NCBI RefSeq assembly: GCF_003628305.1
Contig: NZ_RBZM01000007.1
Span: forward strand, 1-64,000
DNA: 64,000 nt
Direction: 5' to 3'
DNA from: Cohnella endophytica
Lineage (GTDB): Bacteria; Bacillota; Bacilli; Paenibacillales; Paenibacillaceae
This document shows positions 1 to 11,343 of the stretch, one piece after another. How positions within the stretch are numbered: position 1 is the stretch's first letter; every line of letters starts with the position of its first letter. A model generated the notes under the pieces. It was not told where the DNA came from and did no database searches. It was given only the letters and a program-made list of their open reading frames with translations. The position numbers and the translations under genes were made by a program.

Positions 1-192
1 TCAACTTATGTATCCGGTCTTAGCATTCGTTTCCGAATGTTATCCCGATCTTAGGGGCAGGTTGCCTACGTGTTACTCACCCGTCCGCCACTAACCTAGA
101 AGTTAGCAAGCTAACTTCTAGATTCGTTCGACTTGCATGTATTAGGCACGCCGCCAGCGTTCGTCCTGAGCCAGGATCAAACTCTCCATAAT
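1..192 (-). rRNA. rrs: 16S ribosomal RNA, 5' end (partial)
   Basis: The reverse complement carries the universal 16S start AGAGTTTGATCCTGGCTCAG (positions 166-185), followed by the conserved GACGAACGCTGGCGGCGTGC stretch and the variable V1 helix, which here is a long stem of paired AGAAGTTAG/CTAACTTCT sequence around 98-121. Only about 190 bases are inside the window; the gene continues off the left edge. The mature 5' end is set about eight bases upstream of AGAGTTT by family knowledge, so the boundary is approximate. The rRNA is transcribed away from oriC, as expected for a highly expressed operon. Confidence 0.97.
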
Positions 193-309
193 AGTGAAGC
201 CGAGGCTTCTTATTTAAGAGCCTTTGAGGCTCAATCTGTATTGCTGGTTTGTCTCCGCCGACTCGAAAGTCGACCTCGACGTTTGTTTGTTTCTTACGCT
301 CAATGTTCA

Positions 310-323
310 GTTTTCAAAGAACA
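310..323 (-). promoter_or_regulatory. rrn leader boxA-like antitermination element
   Basis: On the minus strand the leader contains TGTTCTTTGAAAAC, close to the boxA consensus (TGYTCTTTGAAAA in Bacillus rrn leaders), followed by two short leader hairpins at 218-232 and 196-209 just before 16S. BoxA is the NusB/S10 binding site used for rRNA antitermination. The assignment rests on motif and position. Confidence 0.7.
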
Positions 324-368
324 ATTCGTGTTTCGTTTTTCGTCGTCCGCGCTAACGGCGACTTGATT

Positions 369-397
369 AATATATCACGCTGGGCGAACGAATGCAA
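369..397 (-). promoter_or_regulatory. rRNA operon promoter (sigma-A type)
   Basis: The minus strand reads TTGCAT (392-397), a 17-base spacer, then TATATT (369-374) with an extended TGA before the -10. Transcription would start near 362, about 170 bases before 16S. An A/T-rich run just upstream (400-425) could act as an UP element. Only one promoter is evident, whereas Bacillus rrn operons often have two. Confidence 0.75.
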
Positions 398-436
398 CAC
401 CTTTTTTCAACTTTTTTCTCAACTCTTTTAATTAGC

Positions 437-480
437 ATAAAGACCGGCAAGTCGGCACCCCCCAACTCCCCGGTCTTTAT
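437..480 (-). terminator. Inverted repeat ending the gyrA/HD-GYP transcript
   Basis: Arms ATAAAGACCGG (437-447) and CCGGTCTTTAT (470-480) are perfectly complementary over 11 bp with a 22-base loop. It lies 14 bases after the HD-GYP stop codon and before the rRNA promoter. The sequence after it on the minus strand has only a weak T/A stretch, so termination is probable but not certain. Confidence 0.6.
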
Positions 481-494
481 CCATTCCAAAGCTC

Positions 495-1571
495 TTATTT
501 AGTAGAGAACACTTCGCAAATGAACAGCTGCCGATTCTGCGCCAGGTTCACGATCTGTCCGTTCAAGGACACCATTGGCCGCGTCGGATGGTTGCGATCG
601 GAGAAGACGATCTCCCCGATGCTGCCATTGTTCAGTTTAACGAATACTCCGTTGTGGAATTGAGTGGTTCTTTCAATAAAGGTCTGCACGTACAAGGGGT
701 CTAGCTTGCCAAAGGATCCCGAATGCAACTCCTCGAGCACGAGGTAAGGAGATTCCGCCTTACGGTAATTACGATTGGAGGTCATCGCGTGATACATATC
801 GGCAATGGCCACGATCTTCGCGTAAGGGTGTATTTTCTCCCCTTTCACCTTCATCGGGTATCCGCTGCCGTCTATCCGTTCATGGTGCTGAAGCGCGGAT
901 AGCCATACCCCTTGATTCATCGACGCGATTCCTTCGAGCATCCTGAATCCGTATACCGTATGCTGACGCATTTCTTGGATTTCTTCCGCGCTTAGACGGG
1001 ACGGCTTATGAAGAATCGCCGCATCCACCTTTACGTTGCCAATGTCATGCAGCAAACCTGCCATCGCGATAGGAAGCCAATCTTTCTCGGGGAACTTGTT
1101 CCACTTCGCGAGCATATAGGAAGTCATCGCGCTAAGCACGCTGTTGCGGACCAAGACGTCTATCGGTCCTACTGCCGGAGGAGCACTAAACGTCAGCACG
1201 TTATACTTGTCTAAATGCTCGATAAGCGCGCTTAAACCATTGCGCAATTCCAATACCGGAATTTTAAGTCCGGATCCAACCATCGACATAATGCGTTTAA
1301 GCAGCTTCTCCATTTCAAGAAATTGCTGTTGCAACGAAGAGAGCTTGGCTTCTGCCGTCGCGGCAGACTCCTCGGAGGCCGCATCGGCGCTCTGCTCTTC
1401 TAATCCGACACGTACGATATCGACGGACGGGATTAAGAAAGCGTGTAAAATTTCCTTATCCCGTTCCGATAAAGTCCGGCCTTGCTGCAGCAGCACGCTT
1501 CCGAGCGCGGTCTGAACGTCGCTGACTAACCGATCGCCAACTTGCGTTTGCGCTATCGGAATAACCGGCAT
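495..1571 (-). CDS. HD-GYP domain protein (c-di-GMP phosphodiesterase family)
   Basis: The protein has 358 residues. A c-di-GMP hydrolase role is typical of the family. The C-terminal HD-GYP domain shows LLHDIG (H175, D176), HHERIDGSGYP (229-239) and ADMYHAMTSNRNYR (257-270), all near-canonical. The residues before residue 120 form an N-terminal segment with a possible coiled coil at about 72-95 and no membrane segment, so it should be cytoplasmic. Where most members have the first metal-binding His (R-H-S), this one reads R-N-S (N143), which could weaken or alter metal binding. The ATG at 1571 follows GGGAGGGG by five bases. It lies 36 bp behind gyrA and probably shares its transcript. Confidence 0.9.
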   Translation of the reverse strand: MPVIPIAQTQVGDRLVSDVQTALGSVLLQQGRTLSERDKEILHAFLIPSVDIVRVGLEEQSADAASEESAATAEAKLSSLQQQFLEMEKLLKRIMSMVGSGLKIPVLELRNGLSALIEHLDKYNVLTFSAPPAVGPIDVLVRNSVLSAMTSYMLAKWNKFPEKDWLPIAMAGLLHDIGNVKVDAAILHKPSRLSAEEIQEMRQHTVYGFRMLEGIASMNQGVWLSALQHHERIDGSGYPMKVKGEKIHPYAKIVAIADMYHAMTSNRNYRKAESPYLVLEELHSGSFGKLDPLYVQTFIERTTQFHNGVFVKLNNGSIGEIVFSDRNHPTRPMVSLNGQIVNLAQNRQLFICEVFSTK

Positions 1572-1607
1572 GGTGCACCCCTCCCCTGGGCGACCCGGGA
1601 AGACGAC

Positions 1608-4085
1608 TTATTCGTTGTCTTCCGTTCCGCCTTCTATTTCCTCAGAGTCTGAATCCGAATCTTCGCTTCGAGGCGCGCGTGCGACCGTCGCCACGGAATC
1701 GTCGTCCCTGATGTTGATCAATTTAACGCCCTGCGTAATCCGGCCCATCGTATTGATACCGGACATGCTCGTACGGATCAACGTTCCGGAGGAAGTCATG
1801 ATCATCAAGTCTTCGTCGTCATGAACGACCTTCAGTCCGACGATAACGCCGTTCTTCTCGGTAACGTTCAAAGTCTTGATTCCTTTGCCTCCGCGGGTCT
1901 GAATCCGGTATTCGGTCATTGGCGTCCGTTTGCCGTAACCCTTAGCCGTTACGATCAATACTTCTTGATCCGGGTTAACGATATCCATATCGATTACTTT
2001 ATCGTCATCGTCGAGCTGGATTCCTTTTACGCCGGTAGCCGAACGTCCCATTGCCCGGACATCTTGCTCCGAGAAACGAATGGACATCCCTTGGCTCGTT
2101 CCCATTACGATCTCGCGCTCGCCGTCCGTCAGCTTAACGCCGATCAGGTCGTCGTCTTCGCGCAAGGAAATCGCGATCAACCCGACTCTGCGAATGTTCG
2201 CGTAATCGTCGAGAGGCGTCTTCTTCACGATCCCGTTGCGGGTAGCGAAGAAGAGGAATTGATTCGGTTCGAACGATTCGACCGGAATGACCGCGTTGAT
2301 CGTCTCGCCTTGCTCGATCTGAATCAAGTTGATGATCGGAGTTCCGCGAGCCGTACGACTCAAGTCCGGAATCTCGTAGGCTTTCATCCGGAACACGCGT
2401 CCTTTGTTCGTAAAGAACAATAGGTAGTGGTGAGTGTTGGAGACGAAAAGGTTCTCGATGAAGTCATCGTCCTTCGTGCCCATGCCCATGATTCCTCTGC
2501 CGCCGCGCTTCTGGCTGCGGTAGGTAGATACCGGCAACCGCTTGATGTAGCCGGTGTGAGTCATCGTGACGACAACGTCGTCGCGAGGAATCAGGTCCTC
2601 GTCCAGAATCTCGTCGTCGCTGACCGTAATTTCCGTGCGGCGCTCGTCGCCGTACTTCTGCTTAATCTCTTCGAGCTCGTCGTGAATGATGTCGTTCACG
2701 AGCTGCTCGTCGGCGAGAATCGCTTGGTATTCGGCGATCTTCTGCAGAAGCTCCGCATACTCTTGCTCGATTTTCTCGCGTTCCAAGCCGGTAAGGCGTT
2801 GCAAACGCATGTCGAGAATCGCCTGCGATTGGTCGTGAGACAAACCGAACCGCGCCATCAAGCCTTCGCGAGCTTCTTCCGTCGTTCGCGAAGCGCGAAT
2901 GAGCGCGATGACTTCGTCGAGATGATCGAGCGCGATGCGGAGACCTTCCAGAATATGAGCGCGAGCTTGCGCTTTTTTCAGATCGTATTCCGTACGTCGG
3001 CGAATAACCTCTACCTGATGCTTGATGTAATGGTATAGCACTTCTTTGAGGTTCAACGTCTTCGGCTCGTTGTTCACGAGCGCGAGCATGTTCACTCCGA
3101 AGCTTGTCTGCATCTGGGTTTGCTTGTACAGGTTATTAAGCACGACCGTAGGCGTCACGTCGCGGCGCAATTCGATGACGATACGCATACCGTTGCGGTC
3201 GGATTCATCCCGAAGGTCGGTAATTCCGTCGATCTTCTTCTCGCGCACGAGCTCGGCGATCTTCTCGACGAGTCTGGCTTTATTGACTTGGTACGGAATC
3301 TCATGAACGAGGATGCGGGCTTTGCCGTTCGTCTCCTCGATCGTCGCCCGGGCGCGCATCGTTACCGAGCCGCGTCCGGTCGCGTAAGCTTGACGAATGC
3401 CTACCCGTCCCAAGATGAGTCCTGCCGTCGGGAAATCCGGACCCTTGACGTATTCCATCAAGTCGTACGGCGTTAATTCCGGATCGCGCAATAAGGCTTG
3501 AGTTCCTTCGATGACCTCCCGCAGATTGTGGGGAGGAATATTCGTTGCCATACCGACCGCGATACCGGTATTCCCGTTCACGAGCAGGTTAGGATATCTA
3601 GCCGGCAGAACGACGGGCTCCGATTCTTCGCCATCGTAGTTCGGCCGGTAATCGATCGTTTCTTTGTTAATATCGCGAAGCATCTCCATAGCGATCTTGG
3701 AGAGGCGAGCTTCCGTATAACGCATCGCTGCCGCGAAGTCGCCATCGACGGAACCGAAGTTACCGTGACCGTCAACGAGCATGTAGCGGAGCGAGAAATC
3801 TTGCGCCATCCTAACCATCGCTTCGTAGATGGAGGAGTCACCGTGCGGGTGATACTTACCGATAACTTCGCCGACGATTCTCGCCGACTTCTTATAAGGC
3901 TTATCCGGAGCCATTCCAAGCTCGGACATTGCATAGAGAATACGTCTATGAACCGGCTTCAAGCCATCGCGAACGTCCGGCAAAGCACGGCTGACGATGA
4001 TGCTCATTGCGTAATCCATGAACGATTCCCGCATCTCGACCCCGATTTCGCGGTCGCGGACTTGGGAGCGTTGTTCTTCCGACAT
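1608..4085 (-). CDS. gyrA: DNA gyrase subunit A
   Basis: Breakage-reunion subunit of gyrase, which introduces negative supercoils together with GyrB. From the ATG at 4085 the protein has 825 residues. The active-site tyrosine is Y123 in [11 protein letters not shown]. The quinolone-resistance region reads [10 protein letters not shown] with S84 and E88, the susceptible-type residues. The GyrA box QKRGGRG precedes the C-terminal DNA-wrapping beta-pinwheel, and the tail is acidic (EDSDSDSEE). The upstream in-frame extension to 4139 is rejected because the ATG at 4085 has AAGGAGG six bases ahead of it and matches the start of other GyrA proteins. HD-GYP follows in the same direction. Confidence 0.98.
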   Translation of the reverse strand: MSEEQRSQVRDREIGVEMRESFMDYAMSIIVSRALPDVRDGLKPVHRRILYAMSELGMAPDKPYKKSARIVGEVIGKYHPHGDSSIYEAMVRMAQDFSLRYMLVDGHGNFGSVDGDFAAAMRYTEARLSKIAMEMLRDINKETIDYRPNYDGEESEPVVLPARYPNLLVNGNTGIAVGMATNIPPHNLREVIEGTQALLRDPELTPYDLMEYVKGPDFPTAGLILGRVGIRQAYATGRGSVTMRARATIEETNGKARILVHEIPYQVNKARLVEKIAELVREKKIDGITDLRDESDRNGMRIVIELRRDVTPTVVLNNLYKQTQMQTSFGVNMLALVNNEPKTLNLKEVLYHYIKHQVEVIRRRTEYDLKKAQARAHILEGLRIALDHLDEVIALIRASRTTEEAREGLMARFGLSHDQSQAILDMRLQRLTGLEREKIEQEYAELLQKIAEYQAILADEQLVNDIIHDELEEIKQKYGDERRTEITVSDDEILDEDLIPRDDVVVTMTHTGYIKRLPVSTYRSQKRGGRGIMGMGTKDDDFIENLFVSNTHHYLLFFTNKGRVFRMKAYEIPDLSRTARGTPIINLIQIEQGETINAVIPVESFEPNQFLFFATRNGIVKKTPLDDYANIRRVGLIAISLREDDDLIGVKLTDGEREIVMGTSQGMSIRFSEQDVRAMGRSATGVKGIQLDDDDKVIDMDIVNPDQEVLIVTAKGYGKRTPMTEYRIQTRGGKGIKTLNVTEKNGVIVGLKVVHDDEDLMIMTSSGTLIRTSMSGINTMGRITQGVKLINIRDDDSVATVARAPRSEDSDSDSEEIEGGTEDNE

Positions 4086-4186
4086 GAAGATCCTCCTTAA
4101 CCAATATGCAAGCGAGTTAGAACTCGCCGTGGTTGACACACCGCAATGCGAATTCCGTCATAAATTACAAAATAAACAATAATTCC

Positions 4187-4195
4187 ATTATACCA
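4187..4195 (-). promoter_or_regulatory. Extended -10 promoter for gyrA
   Basis: The minus strand carries TGGTATAAT, a perfect extended -10, about 100 bases before the gyrA start codon. No good -35 is visible 17 bases upstream, which is tolerated for extended -10 promoters. It lies just left of the divergent ATP-grasp gene start. Confidence 0.55.
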
Positions 4196-4213
4196 TAATG
4201 CCGAAGGGAAAGG

Positions 4214-5002
4214 TTGGATGAACCCCTTATGCCGATTCAGCGCGTCCGAAGCAAGTGGGCCAAGACAGACGTACTCCTTGCTGATCCCGTCCTTCGCCAA
4301 TACGTACCGGTAACGCTTCATTATCAGAGAACATCCGTCGAGAATTTGCTGGAGCACTTCGGAATGATCTACGTAAAACCCGTTTACGGTACTTTCGGAT
4401 CCGGCGTTATCCGCTTGGAGAAAATACCGGGAGCGGATAATCCCTATCGCTTCCAATCCGGCGAGAAGAAATACGCTTTCTCTTCATTCGACGAGATGTT
4501 CCGAGTGCTGAGTCGAGTGAAGAAACCGAAGCCTTACCTTGTCCAACAAGGCATTCACCTGTTGAAACACGACGGAAGGAGATTCGATCTCCGAGTCATG
4601 GTACAACATAATCCGCGATCCCAGTGGGAATCCACCGGAATGATCGGGCGAGTCGCTCATCCCCGTAAGATCGTTACGAACTATCACGCGGGCGGAACTC
4701 CCTTACCCGTCGCCGTTTTGTTGAAAAATTACTTGTCCAAAGAAGATTTGAAACTATACGAGAGTCGGCTTCTAAAGTTCGGAGTCGTGATCGCCAATAC
4801 CCTGTCCAAGAAATTTCCGAGGCTAAAGGAAATCGGAATCGACGTTGCCATCGATCAACAACTGAAACCGTGGGTGCTCGAGGTCAACACGTCACCCGAT
4901 CCGTTCATATTCAAGAAGCTGCCTTCCCGTTCGGTCTTCCGCAGAATCTATGCTTACGCGATCTCTTACGGAAAGTTCAGAGTCCGCAAGCGCAAAGCTT
5001 AA
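4214..5002 (+). CDS. YheC/YheD-family ATP-grasp protein (spore coat-associated)
   Basis: The protein has 262 residues. It belongs to the ATP-grasp YheC/D family, whose Bacillus members are linked to the spore coat; the substrate is not known. Visible features are the nucleotide-binding segment VKPVYGTFGSGV (residues ~54-65), the central RFDLRVMVQ, and the C-terminal metal/ATP motif EIGIDVAIDQ...WVLEVNTSPDP. Family members are often 350-450 residues, so this is a short form lacking an N-terminal domain. A TTG start at 4214 has GAAGGG five bases upstream; an ATG at 4229 is the alternative. It sits on the opposite strand between gyrA and gyrB, an insertion into an otherwise uniform leftward block. 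Confidence 0.85.
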   Translation: MDEPLMPIQRVRSKWAKTDVLLADPVLRQYVPVTLHYQRTSVENLLEHFGMIYVKPVYGTFGSGVIRLEKIPGADNPYRFQSGEKKYAFSSFDEMFRVLSRVKKPKPYLVQQGIHLLKHDGRRFDLRVMVQHNPRSQWESTGMIGRVAHPRKIVTNYHAGGTPLPVAVLLKNYLSKEDLKLYESRLLKFGVVIANTLSKKFPRLKEIGIDVAIDQQLKPWVLEVNTSPDPFIFKKLPSRSVFRRIYAYAISYGKFRVRKRKA

Positions 5003-5006
5003 TCCG

Positions 5007-5044
5007 CAGGGGGTATCCCTAGGTAGAGATACCCCCTGTTTTCT
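5007..5044 (+). terminator. Bidirectional terminator between the ATP-grasp gene and gyrB
   Basis: Arms CAGGGGGTATC (5007-5017) and GATACCCCCTG (5028-5038) pair perfectly over 11 bp and are followed by TTTTCTGTT. It lies between convergent genes and can serve both. Confidence 0.85.
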
Positions 5045-5071
5045 GTTCGCATGACCTTATTCAAGTCGTGC

Positions 5072-7042
<1,971 letters not shown>

Positions 7043-7288
7043 TTACCCTTCCAAAATGTGCGCCCTCTTCTTGAGCGTGGACGTGGAGATGGGGGAGTAA
7101 TAAACTTTATGCTCCGTTACAACAATCGATTTAGGATCTTCTTCCCCGATCGTTTCCACTTCTTTGTTCTTCTGCGCATGCACGACGAACTGCCTCGACA
7201 GCTTGGAAGATTGCTCAATGGAAATATCAAAAATAGCCACGAGCTGCGACGTTCGTATTATTTTTTCCCCGCCCAGATGAATGTACAC
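7043..7288 (-). CDS. remB: Extracellular matrix regulator RemB (DUF370 family)
   Basis: Small 81-residue DNA-binding-type protein, homologous to B. subtilis RemB (YaaB), which sits at the same place between recF and gyrB and regulates biofilm matrix genes. Recognisable segments are MYIHLGGEKII at the start and PKSIVV...KVYYSPISTSTLKKR near the end. The start is GTG at 7288 with AGGAGG six bases ahead. It lies 16 bp behind recF, consistent with one transcript. Confidence 0.9.
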   Translation of the reverse strand: MYIHLGGEKIIRTSQLVAIFDISIEQSSKLSRQFVVHAQKNKEVETIGEEDPKSIVVTEHKVYYSPISTSTLKKRAHILEG

Positions 7289-7304
7289 GGAGTTCCTCCT
7301 AATC

Positions 7305-8423
7305 TTAGCGCAGCAATTGGCCGTTTCTCACATGAAAGAGAGAAGCATCCTTCAAGCGACTCATGTTAACGCTCTCCAAGCCCGTCGTCGTAATAAAAGT
7401 CTGGACCCGGCTTTGGAACGTCTCTATAAGCTGAGTTTGACGGGTTTGATCCAATTCCGACAGAACGTCGTCCAATAATAACAATGGGTATTCTCCGATT
7501 TCCTCGTGCATGAGCTCCAATTCCGCCAGCTTAAGCGATAGGGCCGCCGTGCGCTGCTGTCCTTGGGATCCGAACGATTGCACGTCCTTGCCGTTAATGG
7601 CGAAGCTAAGATCGTCCCGGTGAGGGCCGGTTAAGGTCATGCCTCTCCTGAATTCCTGTTCCTTGCCTTGTGATAACTTTAACATAAATTGTTCGAATAA
7701 AGAAGATTGATCTTGGTTATCTATACCAGAAGCATTGCCGAACGAAGGCTTGTATTCCACGGTGAAACGTTCGTTGCCTCCCGTAATGCCGGCATGGATT
7801 TTCTCCGCCCAACGTTGCAGATGTATTATAAAGGTTTTCCTTTTTTGCATCATTTTAACACCCGTCGTCGCAAGCTGCTCGTTCCACACGTCCAGCATTT
7901 CCGGCGAAGCCTTGCGTATGTCGGTCGACTTCAGGTAATTGTTGCGCTGCTGGAGGATTTTCTGGTACTGCTGCATGTCGTACAAATAACCGGGATGCAC
8001 CTGGCCGATTTCCATGTCCATGAAACGGCGGCGCACGCCCGGTGCTCCCTTGACGATATCGAGATCTTCGGGCGCGAACAATACGACGTTCAGCGTACCT
8101 ACGAAGCTGCTCAGCTTGCGTTGCTCCAAGCCGTTGATCTTAGCTTTCTTCCCTTGGGAGGACAGTTGCAGCTCAAGACTCACGTCGCCGTGTTTTCTGG
8201 CCATTTGCGCCTTGATGGTCGCCGCGCTCTGATTCCAGCCGATCAGTTCTTTGTCCTTGGACGTCCGATGGGACTTCGTCAAAGACAACACGTGGATCGC
8301 TTCGATCAGATTGGTTTTCCCTTGGGCGTTGGGGCCGATGAAGATGTTGACCCCGCCCTGCGTCGACAGCTTGAGCGAATCATAGTTCCGATAACCTTGA
8401 AGCTCCAACGAATTCAATTGCAT
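7305..8423 (-). CDS. recF: DNA replication/repair protein RecF
   Basis: SMC-like ATPase that loads RecA on gapped DNA. The N-terminus MQLNSLELQGYRNY leads to Walker A GPNAQGKTNLIEAI (residues ~32-45). The C-terminal half has the ABC-type signature FGSQGQQRTAALSLKLAE and Walker B LLLLDDVLSELD. The length of 372 residues is typical. ATG at 8423 is preceded by GGAGAGGG. It is part of the dnaA-dnaN-yaaA-recF-remB-gyrB order. Confidence 0.97.
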   Translation of the reverse strand: MQLNSLELQGYRNYDSLKLSTQGGVNIFIGPNAQGKTNLIEAIHVLSLTKSHRTSKDKELIGWNQSAATIKAQMARKHGDVSLELQLSSQGKKAKINGLEQRKLSSFVGTLNVVLFAPEDLDIVKGAPGVRRRFMDMEIGQVHPGYLYDMQQYQKILQQRNNYLKSTDIRKASPEMLDVWNEQLATTGVKMMQKRKTFIIHLQRWAEKIHAGITGGNERFTVEYKPSFGNASGIDNQDQSSLFEQFMLKLSQGKEQEFRRGMTLTGPHRDDLSFAINGKDVQSFGSQGQQRTAALSLKLAELELMHEEIGEYPLLLLDDVLSELDQTRQTQLIETFQSRVQTFITTTGLESVNMSRLKDASLFHVRNGQLLR

Positions 8424-8475
8424 CGATTAATCCCTCTCCAACCGTCGTAGGGAGACGCCGGTCCGCGCTTCCGGT

Positions 8476-8691
8476 TTAACGGATGACGACCGAGAACGAG
8501 CCGAAGCCTTCGACTTCGATCTCGTCTCCGACTCTTAGCTTGCGCCCTCTGCGGTTGTCGGGCTCCCCGTTGATCCTTACGCTTTTCTCCTGGAGGAAGT
8601 GTTTGACTTCTCCTCCGGTACCGATGCATTCCGCAAGCTTCAGGAATTGTCCCAACGTAATATATTCCGTCGATATTCCGATTTTCTTCAT
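8476..8691 (-). CDS. yaaA: S4 domain RNA-binding protein YaaA
   Basis: A 71-residue S4-fold protein with the characteristic ITLGQFLKLA, GTGGEVKHFLQE, VRINGEPDNRRGRKL and VGDEIEV sequence. It is conserved between dnaN and recF in Firmicutes, and in B. subtilis the homologue is associated with ribosome assembly. ATG at 8691 follows GAGGGG; it begins 10 bp after the dnaN stop. Confidence 0.93.
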   Translation of the reverse strand: MKKIGISTEYITLGQFLKLAECIGTGGEVKHFLQEKSVRINGEPDNRRGRKLRVGDEIEVEGFGSFSVVIR

Positions 8692-8701
8692 CGTATGCCC
8701 C

Positions 8702-9841
8702 TCAGTTCGTAGTCCGGTAAGGAAGAATGAGATGCAGGCTGTGCTCGTGGTCGTTCGGGCGAATGATGATCGGACTCATTGCCCCGTTGAAGCCGATGAA
8801 CAGCTCCTCGCTGTCGATAACCTTCAACACGTCCAGCATGTATTTGGAGTTAAACGCGATTTTTAACGGTTCTCCGCGCATCTCCGTCACGGTTAATTGC
8901 TCCGTAACTTTTCCGAGCTCCGAGGAACTGGAGGAAATCTCGATACCTCCGTTGTCGGTCGTAATGAGACGGACGATATTCGTTTTCTCTTCCCTGGAGA
9001 GAAGGTAGGCACGGTCGATCGAGTCGCTGAGCGATTTGGTGTTCAGGACGAGTTCTGTTTTGAATTGCTGCGGAATAATCTTGGAAGTATCGGGATAAGT
9101 TCCGTCCAGCATCCTCGAATAGAACAGAACGTTGCCTAGCTTGAACAACACTTGGTTCTCCGCAACGACGATATCTACCATGACGTTCTGGTCGGGAACG
9201 ATTTTCGCCAGTTCGTTTAAGGTCTTGCCCGAGATTACGATATTGGAAAAACGAACATCGTACAATTCGACGGTTGCCGAACGGCTCGCTAACCGATGAC
9301 GGTCCGTGGCCACGAATTTATATATGCCATCCTGCAAGTTCCAAAGTACGCCCGTAAGAATCGGAGTCGATTCGTTCGTCGTTACGGCGAATACCGTCTG
9401 CCGAATCATGTCCCTCAGCAAATCTCCCGGAATCGATACGACTTGATCTTCTTGTACGGAAGGAAGGACCGGGAATTCTTCCGGATCCAATCCGACGAGT
9501 TGAATTTCCGTCGCTCCCGAAGTAATCAACGTCTGGAACCTTTCCCCGACTTCGATATGAACTTCTTCATGAGGAAGCTTCTTGACGATTTCCACGAAAA
9601 ATTTGGCCGTAAGCACGACGCTGCCCGTTCTCGTAACGGTAGCAATCGTCTTATTAGGCGTTTCAAGTGGAATAAAGCTTTGAATGGAAATATCGGTATC
9701 GCTTGCCGTTAACGTAATTCCGGACAGGCTGGCATCTAATTTAATTCCGCTAAGAATCGGGATCGTCGTTCTTGAAGCGACGGCTTTCGATACGTGTTGA
9801 ATGGCTTCGTTAAGCTCGCCGCGCAATATCGTGAATTTCAT
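8702..9841 (-). CDS. dnaN: DNA polymerase III subunit beta (sliding clamp)
   Basis: Forms the ring-shaped processivity clamp. The 379-residue product starts MKFTILRGELNEAIQHVSKAV and ends with the conserved PIIIRP...HLILPYRTTN, the C-terminal part of the clamp's partner-binding pocket. The ATG at 9841 has GAGGTGAA upstream. An in-frame extension to 9955 would run through the DnaA-box spacer and is rejected. It is co-oriented with dnaA and separated by 149 bp. Confidence 0.98.
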   Translation of the reverse strand: MKFTILRGELNEAIQHVSKAVASRTTIPILSGIKLDASLSGITLTASDTDISIQSFIPLETPNKTIATVTRTGSVVLTAKFFVEIVKKLPHEEVHIEVGERFQTLITSGATEIQLVGLDPEEFPVLPSVQEDQVVSIPGDLLRDMIRQTVFAVTTNESTPILTGVLWNLQDGIYKFVATDRHRLASRSATVELYDVRFSNIVISGKTLNELAKIVPDQNVMVDIVVAENQVLFKLGNVLFYSRMLDGTYPDTSKIIPQQFKTELVLNTKSLSDSIDRAYLLSREEKTNIVRLITTDNGGIEISSSSSELGKVTEQLTVTEMRGEPLKIAFNSKYMLDVLKVIDSEELFIGFNGAMSPIIIRPNDHEHSLHLILPYRTTN

Positions 9842-9913
9842 CGGTTCACCTCGTCGTTTATGCGTATATTGTAGCATGTTTAAATCTTTAAGTCGTAGTA
9901 GGGGCGGTGAATA

Positions 9914-9965
9914 TGTGGATAAGCTCGAAAAAGCTCGAAAACAACGCCTATCCACATGTGGATGC
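9914..9965. promoter_or_regulatory. DnaA boxes in the dnaA-dnaN spacer
   Basis: TGTGGATAA (9914-9922) is a perfect DnaA box (reverse of TTATCCACA). A palindrome ATCCACATGTGGAT (9950-9963) carries two further near-matches in opposite directions. Just upstream is a short direct repeat AGCTCGAAA-AAGCTCGAAA. In Bacillus this spacer is part of the bipartite origin, so it may take part in unwinding or dnaA-dnaN control. Confidence 0.7.
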
Positions 9966-9990
9966 TTTGTGCATAGGCGTCGCTGTCGAA

Positions 9991-11343
9991 TTACGTTAAA
10001 TTTTTGATTCTTTCGGTCAAGCTGTTGATAATTTTGTATAAATCCTGATCCACTTTAAGCAGCTGCGAAATCTTCTCGTGGGCATGGATAACGGTCGTAT
10101 GATCCCGGCCTCCGAAAGCGTCTCCGATCTTCGGAAGAGAGTAGTCCGTCAGCTCCCGAGACAGATACATCGCGATCTGCCTAGGGAAGGCGACCGCTTT
10201 CGTCCGTTTGCGCGCCTTGAAGTCTTCGAGCTTGAGGCCGTAGTAGTCGCCGACGCGCTGCTGGATGTCCTGCATCGTGATTAATCGATTGCGTCCGGTC
10301 GGGAGGATGTCCTTAAGCGCCTCTGCCGCCAGATGAGCGGAAATATCCTGATTCGTGAGCGAGGAGTAGGCGACGATCCGAATGAGGGCGCCTTCCAGCT
10401 CGCGAATGTTGGAGTCGATCATGTTGGCGATATACATCATCGCTTCGTTCGGGATATCGAGATTTTCCGCCTTCGCTTTTTTGCGCAGGATGGCGATCCT
10501 CGTCTCCAGGTCGGGCGGTTGAATATCGGTGATCAGTCCCCATTCGAACCGGGATCGAAGCCTTTCTTCGAGCGTCGGAATCTCCTTGGGCGGGCGGTCG
10601 CTCGAGATGACGATCTGCTTATGCTCTTCGTGCAGCGCGTTAAAGGTGTGGAAAAACTCTTCCTGCGTTCCCTCTTTACCGGCCAAAAATTGAATATCGT
10701 CGATAAGCAGCACGTCGATGTTGCGATACTTGTTGCGGAAGCTTTCGCCCCGGTTATCGCGAATCGCGTTAATGAATTCGTTGGTGAATTTCTCGGAGGA
10801 AAGATACAAAACCTTCATATGAGGGTTATGTTCGAGAATATAATGCCCGATCGCGTGCATGAGATGGGTTTTGCCGAGTCCTACGCCTCCGTACATGAAA
10901 AACGGGTTGTAGGATTTAGCGGGCAACTCGGCGACGGCAAGCGATGCCGCATGAGCAAATCGGTTGGCCGCGCCGATTACGAACGTGTCGAACGTATATT
11001 TCGGGTTTAACATGTGCATCATCGGTTCTTCTGCTACTTGAACGCGGTTGGCGGGATTCGCCTGGGCGGGTTCCGCCGGTTCCGCGGGACGAACTTCTTC
11101 TATAGAAAACTTAACATCCACGGGTCTGCCGATATATTCGGAAAGCGTCGAGGATACCAGTTTCGTATAACGCGTTTCGAGCCATTCAACGGCAAACGTC
11201 GTCGGCGCGGTTACGATGACCGCGTTATCGCTTAAGAAGGAAGCTTTCGTCGCTTTGAACCAGGTGTCGAAGCTGGGCTTGCTTAGCTTCGTTTGGATGA
11301 CCGACAACACTTGTTGCCAGACCTCGTTGTTGTGGTTGTCCAC
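9991..11343 (-). CDS. dnaA: Chromosomal replication initiator DnaA
   Basis: Initiator AAA+ ATPase, 450 residues. Domain I covers about residues 1-85 and a Pro/Ala/Glu linker ([13 protein letters not shown]) forms domain II. The AAA+ domain has Walker [18 protein letters not shown] and Walker [11 protein letters not shown]. Domain IV carries the DnaA signature ending [16 protein letters not shown] for box recognition. The start is GTG at 11343 with AAAGGAGAG upstream. The gene reads away from the box cluster at 11421-11723. Confidence 0.98.
   Translation of the reverse strand: MDNHNNEVWQQVLSVIQTKLSKPSFDTWFKATKASFLSDNAVIVTAPTTFAVEWLETRYTKLVSSTLSEYIGRPVDVKFSIEEVRPAEPAEPAQANPANRVQVAEEPMMHMLNPKYTFDTFVIGAANRFAHAASLAVAELPAKSYNPFFMYGGVGLGKTHLMHAIGHYILEHNPHMKVLYLSSEKFTNEFINAIRDNRGESFRNKYRNIDVLLIDDIQFLAGKEGTQEEFFHTFNALHEEHKQIVISSDRPPKEIPTLEERLRSRFEWGLITDIQPPDLETRIAILRKKAKAENLDIPNEAMMYIANMIDSNIRELEGALIRIVAYSSLTNQDISAHLAAEALKDILPTGRNRLITMQDIQQRVGDYYGLKLEDFKARKRTKAVAFPRQIAMYLSRELTDYSLPKIGDAFGGRDHTTVIHAHEKISQLLKVDQDLYKIINSLTERIKNLT

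Noticed and set aside
1821-4100. Several 200-codon plus-strand frames opposite gyrA
   Set aside because: They are shadows of the gyrA coding strand without ribosome sites.
4097-4456. 119-codon minus-strand frame between gyrA and the ATP-grasp gene
   Set aside because: It overlaps the ATP-grasp gene and the gyrA promoter, and has no ribosome site or family resemblance.
9842-9955. N-terminal extension of dnaN to 9955
   Set aside because: It would translate DnaA boxes; the ATG at 9841 has a good ribosome site and matches the family start.
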